Assembly (NCBI RefSeq): GCF_028640845.1
Contig: NC_080539.1
Coordinates: 104,992,554-105,056,553, forward strand
DNA from: Ahaetulla prasina
Lineage: Eukaryota > Chordata > Lepidosauria > Squamata > Colubridae
Direction of reading: 5' to 3'
DNA: 64,000 nucleotides
Of this stretch, positions 45,210-57,757 are shown piece by piece. Positions within the stretch are counted from its first letter, which is position 1. Each line of letters opens with the position of its first letter. Position numbers and translations under genes: made by a program. The notes below the pieces were generated by a model that saw nothing but the letters and a program-made list of their open reading frames with translations, searched no databases and was not told the origin of the DNA.

Positions 45210-47520
45210 GCTTCAGTATTCACTCATAGGAAGCTGGAAGAGGAAGTAAACAAAGCTGCTATTGGGGTGGGAGTGGGGGAAGAAGGGGCAGCAAATGATG
45301 AACATGCATTGCCACAGCATGTTGCAAACTCTCCCCCTCCCGATCTTGTGCTGAAACATCATATACAGAAGTAGGGCTTGTATCATGATATTGAAACACA
45401 TATTTTGTCCTTTGGATGAAAATCTCTATTGGGAAATTACTGTGGATGATTTTCATTTTAATTTGTACTTACATGCTCCTAGTCAATTCCTATATCAAGA
45501 TCAGAGCAAACATGCTTGCACTCAGTATGGCTAACAAAAATGTAGTTTTTCTTTATTAAACATCAGCAAATAAACAACAGGAACAATTTACACTCATTAT
45601 ACATCTTTATCAAAAGGGCACGGAATTTTCTTGAGTCACTAGAAACAGAACTGTGGGAACATGAGCAGGGACAGTCCCAAAGAGGAGCCTTTAGTTATAC
45701 CAGCCTTAAGCTGTTTTTATGCAAAATAGTAGCAGAATACAGATGGAAAGTAGAACACCAGGTAATCCTTCCTGAATTCTGAACAAAGAATTTGGTGGAT
45801 GGGGATGTCAATCACAGCTCATTGCAAAAGTCCCTGTTTCCACAGTTTAAAATTTTTGCTCTGAGTCATCTCTTACACATGAACAGATAATTAAAGCAGT
45901 AAACAATATAGCTGTTTGTGCTGTGGTGAAGAAGTCTAACCAACCGCCAACGTAAATGTGTGTATTAAATTGGCTTTTGCATTAAGACCTTGCAAAGAAA
46001 GAGTAGAATTTGAACAGTAGAGATTCTTGAAAGCATAGATTTTTTAAAGTTTAATTCAGTTTAATTGTGCTCCCAAGTGCACTTTTAACTTAACGTAGAT
46101 CTGCCTTTCAGATTCAATGTTCCTATAAATTTTCAGTCACAGGTGTCAAAGAGAAGATTATGCCTCAAGATTTATTCCTACACTTTCATCAACAATGGTT
46201 TGTTTGTTCCTCAAAACTTCCAAAAATGCTCAACAGAGCATTTCAGGAGGATAAAAAAATGGCTTCACTTCGTTTGGACTTCCCACTGAACTCAATGCCT
46301 TCTCTCATGATCCTCAGGAAGCTAAGAAATCAAAGGTGTTCCTGATCCCTTTTGCAAAGCAACAATCAACTAATTATATATATGAGTAATTTAAATCAAG
46401 GCATTTCACATGTCAAAATAAAATGAATCATTCTACATGAAAATAGCTCTAGGGTACTTCCAATATAAAGACATATATTGTAAGCCTACAACAACACAAA
46501 CTTCTTATTTTTAGATGCTACATGTAATGAAAGATTTAAAAATCTGGAAGTTGATAATTTAGAAAAATAAAAATAGTTTCAAAGCAACTTCGCACAAGTT
46601 CCATAGCGTGCAAAATATGTGTTAACAGTATCAAACAAATCCATGGGAACCACAAAGCAACAGAGAAGGATCATTAGATGTTAATCCACTGCTACCAGTT
46701 TCATTATTATATAATAGAGGATCATATTAAAATTACATGTGTACAGTTGCTAACAATAATTAGGGTACAAAAACTTAGTTGACTTTGTTGCAGCATGATT
46801 TTGTTCAATTAGCATCTTAAAATAATTTTATATGATTCAATACCTATCAGATGGAAATTTGATTTATTCTTTGGAAGAACAGATTCTCACACATTAGAAT
46901 AAAGAGCAAGCCACAAAACCTAGTTAGATTCATGGAGGTTTTAGAACTTTTCATTTGAAATACAAGGGACAGACTAATGAGAATTTACAACTCGTAAATT
47001 ACAGAACAGCAGATGGAATAGCTAAGGGCTATGGATCTTAATATGGGAACAGGCTTTTTAACAACTCCATGTTTATTTTATTGTTTGCAGTTCACAGTTC
47101 CCTCAATTTACATCATGGCATTAAATAATAGAAGGACTGGAAAAAATAAACTTCAGCTAGACCACTGATTATCAGGTTTTATATCCTGAGAAGTAAATTC
47201 TTCTCAGAGTACTAGTGAAGGATTTGAAATAAATGTTCCTTTTTAAAGCTTGGTCAGGCTATATAATATAATTAGTACTACAAGCAGGAAATTATCTCAT
47301 AATTAAATGATGGGAATTTTAATAGAAGGAACCTATTTTTATGGAAAGGAAAATGAAAAAAATATCTTTTGTAGTCTTCTAAGAAATCCACATACAATGG
47401 CAAGGGAGTTTTGCTTTGTTGTTAAATCAAGAAGGTAATAGCATGTTTTATTTTGAATATATATGATATATTATCTATTATTGGAGACCTATTTCTATAA
47501 ATCAGCAGGGCTTAATAGTC
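45210..47520. other. Unique AT-rich DNA
   Basis: More than 2 kb without a recurring repeat. No frame looks like protein. A candidate place for host non-coding or intronic sequence. Confidence 0.45.
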
Positions 47521-47524
47521 TTAA

Positions 47525-47752
47525 ACCACTGTTTCTCATCCTTGACCATTTTAAGGTAAGTGGACTTCAACTCCCAGAACTCCCCAGCCAGCATGCAAAA
47601 TTCAGTTAAGGAATCAGGGCTGGCAAACTCCTGGCCTGCGGGCCGAATGCATCACATGCTGGCCATGTCCACGTCTAGTTTAGCAAAGGGGGGGGAAAAG
47701 TCCCGATAGTCATGTGACACCGCCATGACGACATGAGTTTGACACCCCTGCT
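47525..47752. mobile_element. Two abutting MITE fragments
   Basis: 47525-47600 is half of a foldback element ('gtggacttcaactcccagaa', 'ccccagccagca'). 47619-47744 has ends CAGGGCTGGCAAACTC and GAGTTTGACACCCCTG, inverted repeats of the hAT type, with the interior 'cctgcgggccgaatgc' shared with 62124-62260. No clear target duplication for either. Confidence 0.6.
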
Positions 47753-50358
47753 CTAGATAGTTGCTTATTTTGACCAGCAGTTGAGAATGACAATTGAACA
47801 AGACTTATTCTTGTTCTCTGTACTTTCTTGTCACTGGATTCTTTCAGAGGCAGGAATCCAGTTGATTCAGAAAGAGGTGGAGTGTTATTTCATGCCTTTT
47901 ATTTCAATTCTAAATTGGGAACAGACTAAATGTGAGAAGTAATATTTCATCCCTTACTTTGAAAGTGGCATTAAGTTGTACCAAATGAGAATGAGCTTCC
48001 CTCTCCATTTTGAACTATTTTGTTTGGATTCTCCTGACTGAATACTAGTGAGAATGAAGAAAACAATCCTGGAATCTCATATAGAAAACAAATAGTCTTG
48101 GGTTTGATAAAACCACCTTTTGGAACATACCCTGCCTGAGAATGTTAGTGGAGATGCTTGTGAAAAACTTAAGAGTGCACATTGAGGTTTTTTTTTACAA
48201 GCATAGCTAAGGTGGATGTGATGTAGGGAAGATTTGCCTTCCTGCCCCTGAATTCAGATGATCTTAATTTCTTTGTTAGCCAGTGAATCTGAGGGATTTC
48301 TGTTTCACTTAAGAAATTTCCTCCAACTTGTTAGCCATTATTGGAAATAAAACATTGAACAAAGTTGACCTTTAGCCCAATTCAACATAAAGTGGATGCT
48401 CAAGCTTCCCCTGACTTATAACCAAAATTCCAAAATTATGACCAAAATTCTGCTGTACTCATCAGAATAGTGCGGGAGAGTTTCTCTTCTCCGATATTAC
48501 TTATAGATATTTGGCTTTTCTGAACTTTATTATTACTGAGAGGAACCGGTAACAAATCATTAAAGGAACAAAGTTGGTTCTTTGCTATCAATGCAGAAAA
48601 CATAATGTCAAACAAATGCCTATTTAATGCTTGGAATACTGTATTTGATACATCACTATTGTGATACCTGCTTATTGGCAAGTATCCCTTATAGGAAATA
48701 CTTAAAGTGAATTTGCATAGAAATATGTTAGCCAATGTACAATATTTTATGATTAGGACTTTAACATTATCAATGTTTTCCAACATTTTCAGCTCTAGTT
48801 GTGGAGCTATCAGATTTGAGTTTTTTTAAAAAAAATCTGAATGGCCATTAGGAAATAACAATAAATCTCCTGGCTAATGTCTCAATGTCTCAAATTTGAT
48901 AACACTACTCTCTGAGTTAGTCACATGTGTTTGGATTTGGAAAGATAGGCAATCTGAAAAGATTTCTAATATAATTTAGGAAGAAATCTGTTAACATTTC
49001 CCAGGAGTCCAAGCACCATTTGCATTACATCATTTTAGATACTTGTGTAATACCAGCTTCTTATTTGCTGGCAATATTCATAGAGAGTGTCATATAAGTC
49101 AAGAAAAAGGATTTGAAAAAAAACATTGCGCTTTTACCTTGATGTTCTGTTTTCTAACTAGCAAATAGTTGGCCTTTCCCTGCTTTGAAATGCTTGCATT
49201 AAATTGAAATCAGTCTGTCTTGCATAAATAAAAGGTGATAAATTATCAGTTGTTGACATTGGTCATTTTAGGGATGCATTGTTATTTATCTAGCACACTT
49301 TCTGTGTGAATTTCAGATTTCAGAATGACTTTCTTGGCGTGCTTGATTGAATTTGCTGCTAGACCACCAAATAAAAAGAGCTCACTGAACAATGTGTAAT
49401 TGAATGTATTTTAAAAAAAAGAAAAATGATTTAAACTGTAAAATAGGATAAAAGCAATATAAAAACCTATGCCAGGAGCTGTAAAACTGGTTGAAATATA
49501 AACACCAGGGAAATATCACACCTGAAAGGCCATAATGCAGGTGAACCACTTTAATATGTTCTGTTATATTTTACATTACACTTTAGATATGTATGTTATA
49601 AATATTTCTTATGTGATAGACTATTTTTAATAGCATTTCCGCATATACACATTGTTTAAACTTAGTTTTCTACAGCAGACAAGGCAGCAGAGAGCCTTTT
49701 GTCATTGCTCAAGATATTTTGAGGCAGCAAGAAGGGGAATGGTACAAGTTCAGACAATCCACTAAGCCTAAACACAATATAGCTTAGTCTGATGTGTGAA
49801 AATATCATACAAGCCCAGTCGGTAGAGATGCGATAACAATTCTTCCTGTTTTATTGAATCACAGATAGAGAATGACTAACTGTATCCTCCAAAATCCTTA
49901 AGAAAACCTCCATATCTATAAAAGATTATGCAATAGAAAATTATTTTATTCTATTTTTCTAAATGCTCAAAACAGTTGTCCACCTGACATCAGTTGTTAC
50001 AAACATATCTATTTTAAAATGCCAAATCTGCATCTAGAAGATGATGAACCAGATGTTGCTAGAACCTTTCTGCTTTTATGGTTATATATTGTTGCGCACA
50101 ACCTTTGAGCCAGTCTTATGTGCCCTATAAATATTTTATATTGTAGAGGTTGTTTCACCTGGAAAAATATTCCCCGCAGTTTGCTGCTCTATTCTGACAC
50201 ACTGAGAATATGAAGAATGAATAGAGAAGAGAAAATAGGGAATACTATCTATATGTGATTTTCTGCATAAGTTGATACGTTTCCAATTGTCTTGATTTCT
50301 GGCAATATCCATTTGCAAGAATCCTTTTCTTTACAATGACTTTTCCTGCAATAAATCC
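47753..50358. other. Unique AT-rich DNA
   Basis: About 2.6 kb of AT-rich sequence. The minus-strand frame 48436-48786 is the longest here (116 codons) but shows no family pattern and has the composition expected by chance. No repeats recognised. Confidence 0.45.
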
Positions 50359-50366
50359 ATGTGTAT

Positions 50367-50543
50367 CAGTGGTGGGTTGCCCCCGGTTTGGACCGGTTCT
50401 ATAGAACCAGTAGTAAAACCAGTGGGAAGCTCCACCCACTGACCCAAACGTCATCAAAAGTGATTTGTGTATGCGCAGAAGAGCGCACATGTGCACGAGC
50501 ACGATGCAAACTAGTAGTAAAGGTAAGTAGAACCCACCCCCCG
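50367..50543. mobile_element. hAT-type MITE, 'CAGTGGTGGG' family, copy 11
   Basis: 177 bp. Begins CAGTGGTGGGTTGCCCCC and ends AACCCACCCCCCG, with a perfect 8-bp target duplication atgtgtat at 50359-50366 and 50544-50551. The core 'gtttggaccggttctataga' and 'catgtgcacgagcacgatgc' resemble copy 10. Confidence 0.92.
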
Positions 50544-50551
50544 ATGTGTAT

Positions 50552-51050
50552 GCAATTTTTATGCAATCAAATAATCATCAAATATTTTCATTTCAGCTGA
50601 AGCTAAATGTCACCACTCAAATTACTATATCATCACAATGTATATACTAATTTATACAAATCCACAAATAACTTCTTGCAAAGCAAGGGAAATGCTTGGA
50701 AAGGCCCAGCATCAAATCCAAATCCAAATTTGATTTCATTTCACTTTCTTCAAAATTAACTCAAGTTAACGTGATTCCTCTTTGTTCATGTCTTTTCATA
50801 CTTTCCCTCTTCTGTGATACTAAAAGAATCCAATGTTGGTGGTCTCTAGAGATCAAACCCAAGGCACTCAGGAGCACACAGTGTGATGGGACTTCAGGTT
50901 ATATGCACCTCTGGACTGTAACATCAAAAAGGAAGAACAAAATTCTGAATCTCTGTCCACCCAGAAGACACTAGAAACAGAAGCCAAACCATGATGGTTT
51001 TGAAATCGTACCTCCAAAAGCCTCTGAAATAAAAGTTCATAATTTGGATG
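50552..51050. other. Unique AT-rich DNA
   Basis: No gene or recurring repeat recognised. Confidence 0.4.
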
Positions 51051-51105
51051 TCTTGTTCAGATTGTCCGTAATTCAGTTAACTTGCTAGTTTACATTGGGT
51101 TGTTT
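51051..51105. repeat. 55-bp direct repeat flanking a LINE, left copy
   Basis: Pairs with 51806-51860. The only difference is 'ttcagattg' against 'ttcagcttg'. Most simply a target-site duplication made when the LINE inserted. Confidence 0.9.
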
Positions 51106-51805
51106 ATTTATTTATTTATTTTGTCACAACATCATACAAAAAGATTATATAGTATATAAACATACATATGAGTAAATGTTAGGAGGTATAAGCATATATA
51201 TATATAGGAAGAAGAAAAGAAAAACAATAAGACAGGAACGGTAGGCACGTTTGTGCGCTTATGCACGCCCCTTATGGTCCTCTTAGGAATGGGGTGAGGT
51301 CCATAGTTGAAAGTTTTTGGTTAAAGCTTTTAGGATTATGGGAAGAGACCACAGAGTCAGGTAAAGTATTCCAAGCACTGATGATTCTGTTACAGAAGTC
51401 ATATTTTCTGCAATCTAGATTAAAGCGGTTAACATTAAGTTTAAATCTATTGGTTGCCCTTGTATTATTGCAATTAAAGCTGAAGTAGTCTTTGACAGGA
51501 AGGACATTACAATAGATGATTCTGTGAGTTAAACTTAGGTCTTGTCGAAGGCGACGGAGTTCCAAGTTTTCTAAGCCTAGGATTTCAAGTCTGGTGGGAT
51601 AAGGTATTTTGTTGTTTTCAGAGGAATGGAGAACTCTTCTTGTAAAATATTTCTGGACACGTTCAATTGTATTGATGTCAGAGATGTGGTGAGGGTTCCA
51701 AACTGGCGAGCTGTATTCTAGAATTGGTCTAGCAAATGTTTTATATGCTCTGGTTAGTAGTGTGGTGTTTTTGGAAAAGAAGCTACGCAAAATTAGGTTT
51801 ACAAC
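51106..51805 (-). mobile_element. CR1-group LINE 3' end (DLTPFLRG family) with intact C-terminal frame
   Basis: Minus-strand open frame 51272-51790 (172 codons) with no stops: 'YKTFARPILEYSSPVWNPHH', 'VQKYFTRRVLHSSENNK', 'NRIISAWNTLPDSVVSS' and 'STMDLTPFLRGP'. 3' UTR and (AAAT)n tail at 51106-51125. This is the best-preserved copy of the family here. It is flanked by a 55-bp direct repeat (51051-51105 and 51806-51860) with one mismatch, an unusually long target duplication. The open frame and near-identical flank mark a young insertion. Confidence 0.9.
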
Positions 51806-51860
51806 TCTTGTTCAGCTTGTCCGTAATTCAGTTAACTTGCTAGTTTACATTGGGTTGTTT
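51806..51860. repeat. 55-bp direct repeat flanking a LINE, right copy
   Basis: Right partner of 51051-51105. Confidence 0.9.
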
Positions 51861-51935
51861 CGGAAGCACAGCTTGAATGAATCTATTATAAAAAAAAATA
51901 ACAATAATCAAAGGTCTGATTGAGAATAATAAAAG

Positions 51936-52329
51936 TAGGCCTCAATTTACAACCATTAATGTAATGACCGTTCAAAGTTATAATGGCACCAAAAATATTA
52001 CTTATGACCAGTTCTTCTGCTTATGACTGTGGCGGCATTCCCACAGTCATATGACCAAATTTTGGGTGCTTGGCAACCAACATGTATTTTCAATGGTTGC
52101 TGTGTCCCTGGGTCCTGAGTTTGTTCTTTGCAACCTTCCTAGGGAGCTTTTAACGAGCACAGACAATGGGGAAGCTAGATTTGCTTAATGACTGCGTGGT
52201 TTGTTTAACAACTTTGCTTAAGAAGCATGGTGACAAGATTGTAAAATGGGTCATGATTCATTTAACAACCGCCTTGCTTAGCAATGGACATTTTGGGCTC
52301 AATTGCAGTCGTAAATCGAGGACTACCTA
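51936..52329. mobile_element. Non-autonomous element with 'aggactaccta' end
   Basis: About 394 bp with inverted ends: left 'taggcctcaatttacaacca', right 'gtcgtaaatcgaggactacc'. The interior has 'ttcccacagtcatatgacca' and 'agacaatggggaagctagat', then 'ttaacaac' repeats. Same family as 22600-23333. Non-coding; superfamily uncertain (DNA transposon from its inverted ends). Confidence 0.7.
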
Positions 52330-52990
52330 TAAGAATGCAATATACAATCAGAAAGACTTTCAAGCTTTTAAAAGAATGAAAATCACAGAGATTACGTTAT
52401 ATCAGAGTCAGCTGATTTTTTTTTAGATTTACATCTATAAAAGATGTAACCCTGCTCTCTAAGCCCTTTAGACATATATAGTCACACCAAAAATAGCATT
52501 GGGTTCCTATATATCTGTGTTTACAGAGATCAGATTCCATCTGTATTGCTGCTGTACAAAGTTTTTGTATCAAGGTAGCAATAGATAGCTTCAAATATTA
52601 GCTGTAGCAAGTGACTAGCGAGCACACAACTTTCATGAAGCTAAACAAGAGCACTTTAAGCCTAGATTATATTAGTTTGTGTCCACAATCATACTTATTT
52701 ACATTTAAGTTGTCTGTCCTAAGAAGAAGTTTGCAGTTGGCCATAGAAACTCATGGACTAGAGTGCCTTAAGCAACAGACAAACCTATTGATTTCTCCGC
52801 GTATCTTCATAATGATGCTCTGTCATATCATAATGAACTCCAAAATACCATTCTTTGATTGTGGTAGGCCACTATGGTTTATGGCTGACTTTTCTCTAAG
52901 CACGAACATTATTGCTAAAATATGTATAACATCTCTGGCTTGCTCTAAATAAATTGTTTAGGTCAGGAAATGAATGTTACCTTTAAGGGA
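52330..52990. other. Unique AT-rich DNA
   Basis: No gene recognised. The frame 52611-52952 has no family resemblance. Confidence 0.4.
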
Positions 52991-53381
52991 AATATAAAAT
53001 GACAAGATTTTTATTTATTTATTTTTTATTTGTCAAGCATATATAAGATAACATATAAAAGAATAAACATAATTTGAATACATGAAAAGAGTAAGAGTAA
53101 AAAGGAATATTAGGACAGGGACGGTAGGCACACAGGTGCACTTATGCATGCCCCTTACAGACCTCTTATTTATTTATTTATTTATTTATTAATCAAATTT
53201 CTAGACCGCCCTTCTCCCGAAGGACTCAGGGCGGTGTACAGCCATATTAAAATACATAGATAGACAATGAATTTAAAATAATTTTAAAATGAAATATTTA
53301 ACCGGCCAATTGAACTAAAAATAATAAAACCAATTAAAATCAGTATAAAGTTTAAAATTTAAAATTTAAAAGCTAAAAAAT

Positions 53382-54893
53382 CTAATCCAGTCCTGCGCAC
53401 CTGAATAAGTGTGTTTTAAGTTCACGACGGAAGGTTCTAAGGTCCGAGAGTTGGCGAAGTCCTGGGGGGAGCTCGTTCCAGAGGGCGGGAGCCCCCGCAG
53501 AGAAGGCCCTTCCCCTGGGTGTCGCCAGGCGACACTGCCTAGCTGACGGCACCCTGAGGAGTCCCTCTCTGTGAGAGTGCACGGGTCGGTGAGAGGTATT
53601 CGGTAGCAGAAGGCGGTCCCGTAAATAGCCCGGCCCTATGCCATGGAGCGCTTTAAAGGTGATCACCAACACCTTGAAGCGCACCCGGAAGGCCACAGGT
53701 AGCCAGTGCAGTCTGCGCAGGATAGGTGTCACCCGGGAGCCACGAGGGGCTCCTTCTATCACCCGCGCAGCCGCATTCTGGACTAACTGCAGTCTCCGGA
53801 TGCCCTTCAAGGGGAGCCCCATGTAGAGAGCATTGCAGTAATCTAGGCAAGACGTCACGAGGGCATGAGTGACCATGCATAGGGCATCCCGGTCTAGAAA
53901 GGAGCGCAACTGGCGCACCAGGCAAACCTGGTAAAAAGCTCTCCTGGAGACGGCCGCCAAATGATCTTCAAAGGACAGCCGTTCATCCAGGAGGACGCCC
54001 AAGTTGCGCACCCTCTCCATTGGGGCCAATGACTCGCCCCCAACAGTCAGCCGCGGCTGCAGCTGACTGTACCGGGATGCCGGCATCCACAGCCACTCTG
54101 TCTTGGAGGGATTGAGCCTGAGCCTGTTTCTCCCCATCCAGACCCGTACGGCTTCCAGACACCGGGACAACACTTTGATAGCTTCATTGGGGTGGCCCGG
54201 TGTGGAAAAGTACAGCTGGGTGTCATCAGCGTACAGCTGGTACCTCACACCGAAGCCACTGATGATCTCACCCAGCGGCTTCATATAGATGTTGAACAAG
54301 AGGGGCGAGAGAATCGACCCCTGCGGCACCCCACAAGTGAGGTGCCTCGGAGCCGACCTCTGCCCCCCCGTCAACACCGTCTGCGACCGATCGGAGAGAT
54401 AGGAGGAGAACCACCGATAAACGGTGCCTCCCACTCCCAATCCCTCCAACCGGCGCAGCAGGATACCATGGTCGATGGTATCAAAAGCCGCTGAGAGGTC
54501 TAATAGGACCAGGGCAGAGGAACAACCCCTATCCCTGGCCCTCCAGAGATCATCCACCAACGCGACCAAAGCCGTCTCAGTGCTGTAACCGGGCCGGAAA
54601 CCGGACTGGAACGGGTCTAGATAGACAGTTTCATCCAGGTGTAAGGAAAACTGATATGCCACCATACTCTCTACAACCTTCGCCGTAAAGCGAAGGTTGG
54701 AGACCGGACGATAGTTGCTTAAAACAGCCGGGTCCAAGGCAGGCTTCTTGAGGAGGGGTCTCACCACCGCCTCTTTCAAGGCGGCCGGGAAGACTCCCTC
54801 CACCAAGGAAGCACTCGTAATTGCCTGGAGCCAGCCTCGTGTCACCTCCTGGGTGGCCAGCACCAACCAGGAGGGCACGGGTCCAGTAAACAT
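53382..54893 (-). CDS. L2 LINE ORF2 reverse transcriptase region (503 codons open)
   Basis: This would copy the element's RNA at the nicked target site. The palm motifs are all present: 'SNYRPVSNL' (59-67), '[12 protein letters not shown]' (98-109), the first catalytic Asp in '[13 protein letters not shown]' (130-142), '[20 protein letters not shown]' (185-204) and the catalytic 'YADDTQLYF' (221-229). '[11 protein letters not shown]' and '[18 protein letters not shown]' follow, then the thumb and C-terminal block '[20 protein letters not shown]' ending '[10 protein letters not shown]'. No stop interrupts it, but the upstream endonuclease is in a different frame (junction near 54893-54904), so the start codon is arbitrary and the full enzyme is not encoded. 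High G+C codon use. Compare the dead copy at 24388-26703. Confidence 0.9.
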   Translation of the reverse strand: MFTGPVPSWLVLATQEVTRGWLQAITSASLVEGVFPAALKEAVVRPLLKKPALDPAVLSNYRPVSNLRFTAKVVESMVAYQFSLHLDETVYLDPFQSGFRPGYSTETALVALVDDLWRARDRGCSSALVLLDLSAAFDTIDHGILLRRLEGLGVGGTVYRWFSSYLSDRSQTVLTGGQRSAPRHLTCGVPQGSILSPLLFNIYMKPLGEIISGFGVRYQLYADDTQLYFSTPGHPNEAIKVLSRCLEAVRVWMGRNRLRLNPSKTEWLWMPASRYSQLQPRLTVGGESLAPMERVRNLGVLLDERLSFEDHLAAVSRRAFYQVCLVRQLRSFLDRDALCMVTHALVTSCLDYCNALYMGLPLKGIRRLQLVQNAAARVIEGAPRGSRVTPILRRLHWLPVAFRVRFKVLVITFKALHGIGPGYLRDRLLLPNTSHRPVHSHREGLLRVPSARQCRLATPRGRAFSAGAPALWNELPPGLRQLSDLRTFRRELKTHLFRCAGLD

Positions 54894-54903
54894 GTGGTGG
54901 CAT

Positions 54904-56452
54904 TCAACCTACCCAACAACCTGTCCATGTCCTCGGGAGCCACAGGGTCAAACTCATCCCATAAAATATCACCAAGACCACCCTCGGACGCCTCCCCTGA
55001 GTCACTGCAATTTTGGTCCAGACCGTCCCGAAGCTGAACGATTTTATCGTATAGATAACAGTTAAACTCCTCAGCACGTCCCTGCAGCGGGTCATCCCGC
55101 TCCCCTGGTGAAGGAGGAGCGGGTCACCCAAACAGGGCGGCTGGGCGGTTATCTGCCGACGCAATGAGGGAGGAGGCGAGCAACGCCTCGCATCCCTCAA
55201 TGCCACTAGGTAAGTCCTAGTATAGGACTTCACTAGTGTCCGATCAGCCTCGGAACGGCTAGACCTCCAAGAACTCTCCAGGCGTCTTCTCTGGCGCTTC
55301 ATCCCCCTCAGCTCCTCGGAGAACCAAGGAGCCGTTTGGGACCTGCGCCGGGTCAGAGGCCGCAAAGGGACGGCACGGTCTAAGGCCCCGCCGCTGCCGT
55401 TCCCAGGCCGCAACCAGTTCCTCAGCCGTGTCGTGGGCCAGACCTTCAGGAAGTGGCCCAAGCTCCGTCCGAAGCTCGCCGGGTCCATCAGGCGCCTGGG
55501 ACGGAACCAACGTAATGGCTCCGTCTCCCTGCGGTGTTGAATGGCGGTCAGAAAGTCCAGGCGAAGAAGAGAGTGATCTGACCATGACAAAGGTTCAATA
55601 GCTAATTCCTTCAAATCCAGATCTCTCAACCACTGACCAGAGATAAAATCAGACCCAGAGTGCCACCCCCAATGTGAGTAGGGCCATCAACTACTTGAGT
55701 CAGGTCCAAGGCCGTCATGGAAGCCATGAACTCCCGAGCAACTGTCAATGACGAGCCGGAAGATGGCAAGTTAAAGTCCCCCATGACTAAAAGTCTGGGG
55801 GTCTCAACTGCCACCCCAGCAAGCACCTCCAGGAGCTCGGGCCGGGCAGCTGTCACGTAGCAAGGAGCCAGGTACGCCACCAGCAAGCCCATCTGACATC
55901 TATGACCCCATCTCACAAAGAGGATTCGCACCCGCAATCTGAGGTACAGTGGTCTCCTCGGCTCTAGACTCTCTAATCACAACCGCCACCCCACCACCCC
56001 TACCCTGGCCTCGGCTGATGAAATGCTCGGAAACCCGGTGGGCACATCTGAACAAGGGCACGCCCCTTCTGGGCCCAACCAGGTCTCCGTAACGCCCATA
56101 AGGTCCGCGGCACCCCTGAATAAGATCGTGAATTAGGGGCCTTATTGGCCACGGACCGTGCGTTGCATAACATCAGCCAAGGCCAGGGCCCTGAGGATCC
56201 TGACCATCCGGGAACGGAGAAGTTTGGGGGCTCGGGCGCGCAACCGCCTGCAAACATCGAGCGCACCCCTAACACGATATGAGCCCCACTTCCGCCATAT
56301 CTGCCCCTCCCCTTACCGTGGAAATAGCACCACCTCAACCAATGGAACACCGACTCCCCATGACCTCGGACCCACCAACCCCGCCACGAGCATGCGAGGA
56401 ACTGACTCCCCGACGGGTTTCCCCAACACCCACCCATTCCTCCCACCCCCAA
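54904..56452 (-). pseudogene. L2 LINE ORF2 endonuclease and linker, frameshifted
   Basis: Three successive frames. 56000-56452 holds the APE-type endonuclease start ('LCNARSVANKA', the Asn/Glu-containing first motif) and ends 'GFRAFHQPRPG'. 55626-55937 holds 'RPELLEVLAGV' and 'LVMGDFNLP' (catalytic Asp-Phe-Asn). 54904-55629 holds 'WSDHSLLRLDF' (catalytic Ser-Asp-His) and the Arg-rich linker 'LRGMKRQRRRLESSWR'. Together these are the APE endonuclease that nicks target DNA for priming. At least two frameshifts or stops separate them, so it is inactive as it stands. Confidence 0.8.
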
Positions 56453-56945
56453 CCCAAGCCCGTCGGTTTCCTCCCCTTAAAATCCCTTTAAAACTCCCTT
56501 AAAAGTCTATTAAAACAGCCAATTAAAAACCCTAAGCCTCCTATTTTTCGTGATGCCACCTCTCGGGACTCCAAAGCCCGTCCTCAAGGTGGGCCTCGAT
56601 AATCTGAGGGCCAAACCCGCGAGAGAGGGCATCTCGCAGGGCAAGTAGGTCAGCCGTAAATGTTCGCATCACTGAGACGGTCCGGCCAAGGCCATCCTGG
56701 GCTGGTCAAGTTGGCAGCAAAGGTCAGAACAGATGGTAAAGTGACCATGACCAGTCTGTCCTGATGGGAAACAGTTCGAGGTAATCCATGTGCGGTAGAT
56801 GATAAACCGCTGACTCAGTCAGTTCACCACCCCAGACAAACGACCTGGGGTGGGCTAAGGAAGAAGGGGAGAGGAACGATGGTAGAGATGTTATAAAGAT
56901 GGTAAATAGTGGAGGGGTGTCCGCTGGGCCCGCGGGCCTTCCTCC

Positions 56946-57470
56946 GGCGCTGCCAAATATCCGCGCCACTAGGGCAAGGTCACAGCCACCCTGGGCCTAT
57001 CGGGCCATCCGCCACTTCAAAACACCGGGGCAGGCCGCCGCCGCCTATCGCCTCCGCCAGGCCATCGCCACCGGGAACGCCCCATCGCCACCGCGAGCAG
57101 GCCACTGGAGTTCCCCCAGTTGAGAGGGGACACCAGTCGCCCAACCCGCCAGCAGACCCAGGGCTCACCGGCGCCAACGCCCAACAGAGAGGGAAGGGCC
57201 AGGCCGCCGCCCTCGCCACCGCAAGTTCAAAGAGGCCGATGGAGCCCGGGCGGCCCTCCAGATCTTCATTGGGGCGCAGCCCCTCCGGGGCTCCTCCCAT
57301 CGCCACCGGAGACGCCCAAACTCCAAACCCATCTTCGAAACTGGCCAAGTCTTCCCGGCAGGAGTCCAGGGGGCGCTGCCAAATATCCGCGCCACTAGGG
57401 CAAGGTCACAGCCACCCTGGGCCTATCGGGCCATCCGCCACTTCAAAACACCGGGCAGGCCGCCGCCGCC
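56946..57470 (-). repeat. 99-bp direct repeats in the L2 5' region
   Basis: Copies at about 56946-57044 and 57372-57470, 426 bp apart. Each runs from 'ggcgctgccaaatatccg' through 'gggcaaggtcacagccaccc' to 'cttcaaaacaccggg'. One has an extra G in the last phrase. Such 5' tandem units commonly carry the internal promoter in LINEs. Confidence 0.85.
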
Positions 57471-57737
57471 AGACCGCCGCCAGACCGCCGAAAAAGGCTG
57501 GCGGCGGCTCGGCAGGCCACCAGGCCGCCAGGATTACCTCCAAGGCGCCGTGACTCCGCCGTGACTCCGGGGCTCCTCCCAACGCCCCTCGGAGTCGCAC
57601 AGCGCCCAGCCACCCTGTTTTCGGGTGGCTGGATCTTCCTCCATCAGGGCGGGGGCCTATGATGGTATTAAGGCCCCCCCCCAGACCCAAAAAGAGCCCG
57701 GAAAAGCCCGTCGCCGCGCCCCCAATCAGCAGGGCGG

Positions 57738-57757
57738 CGCCATCTTGGACATGCACA
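57738..57757 (-). promoter_or_regulatory. YY1-like site at the L2 5' end
   Basis: On the minus strand 'gtccaagatggcgccgccct' lies about 10-30 bp from the element's 5' boundary. 'AAGATGGCG' fits the core recognised by YY1, a factor known to position transcription starts at the 5' end of mammalian L1. Here the role is inferred from sequence and position only. Confidence 0.5.

Noticed and set aside
48436..48786. 116-codon minus-strand frame in low-repeat DNA
   Set aside because: No recognisable family, biased toward AT-rich codons and without splice or promoter context; length is within chance for a 64-kb window.
56909..57553. 214-codon plus-strand frame
   Set aside because: It is antisense to the GC-rich 5' region of the L2 LINE; Pro/Arg/Ser-rich and without motifs.
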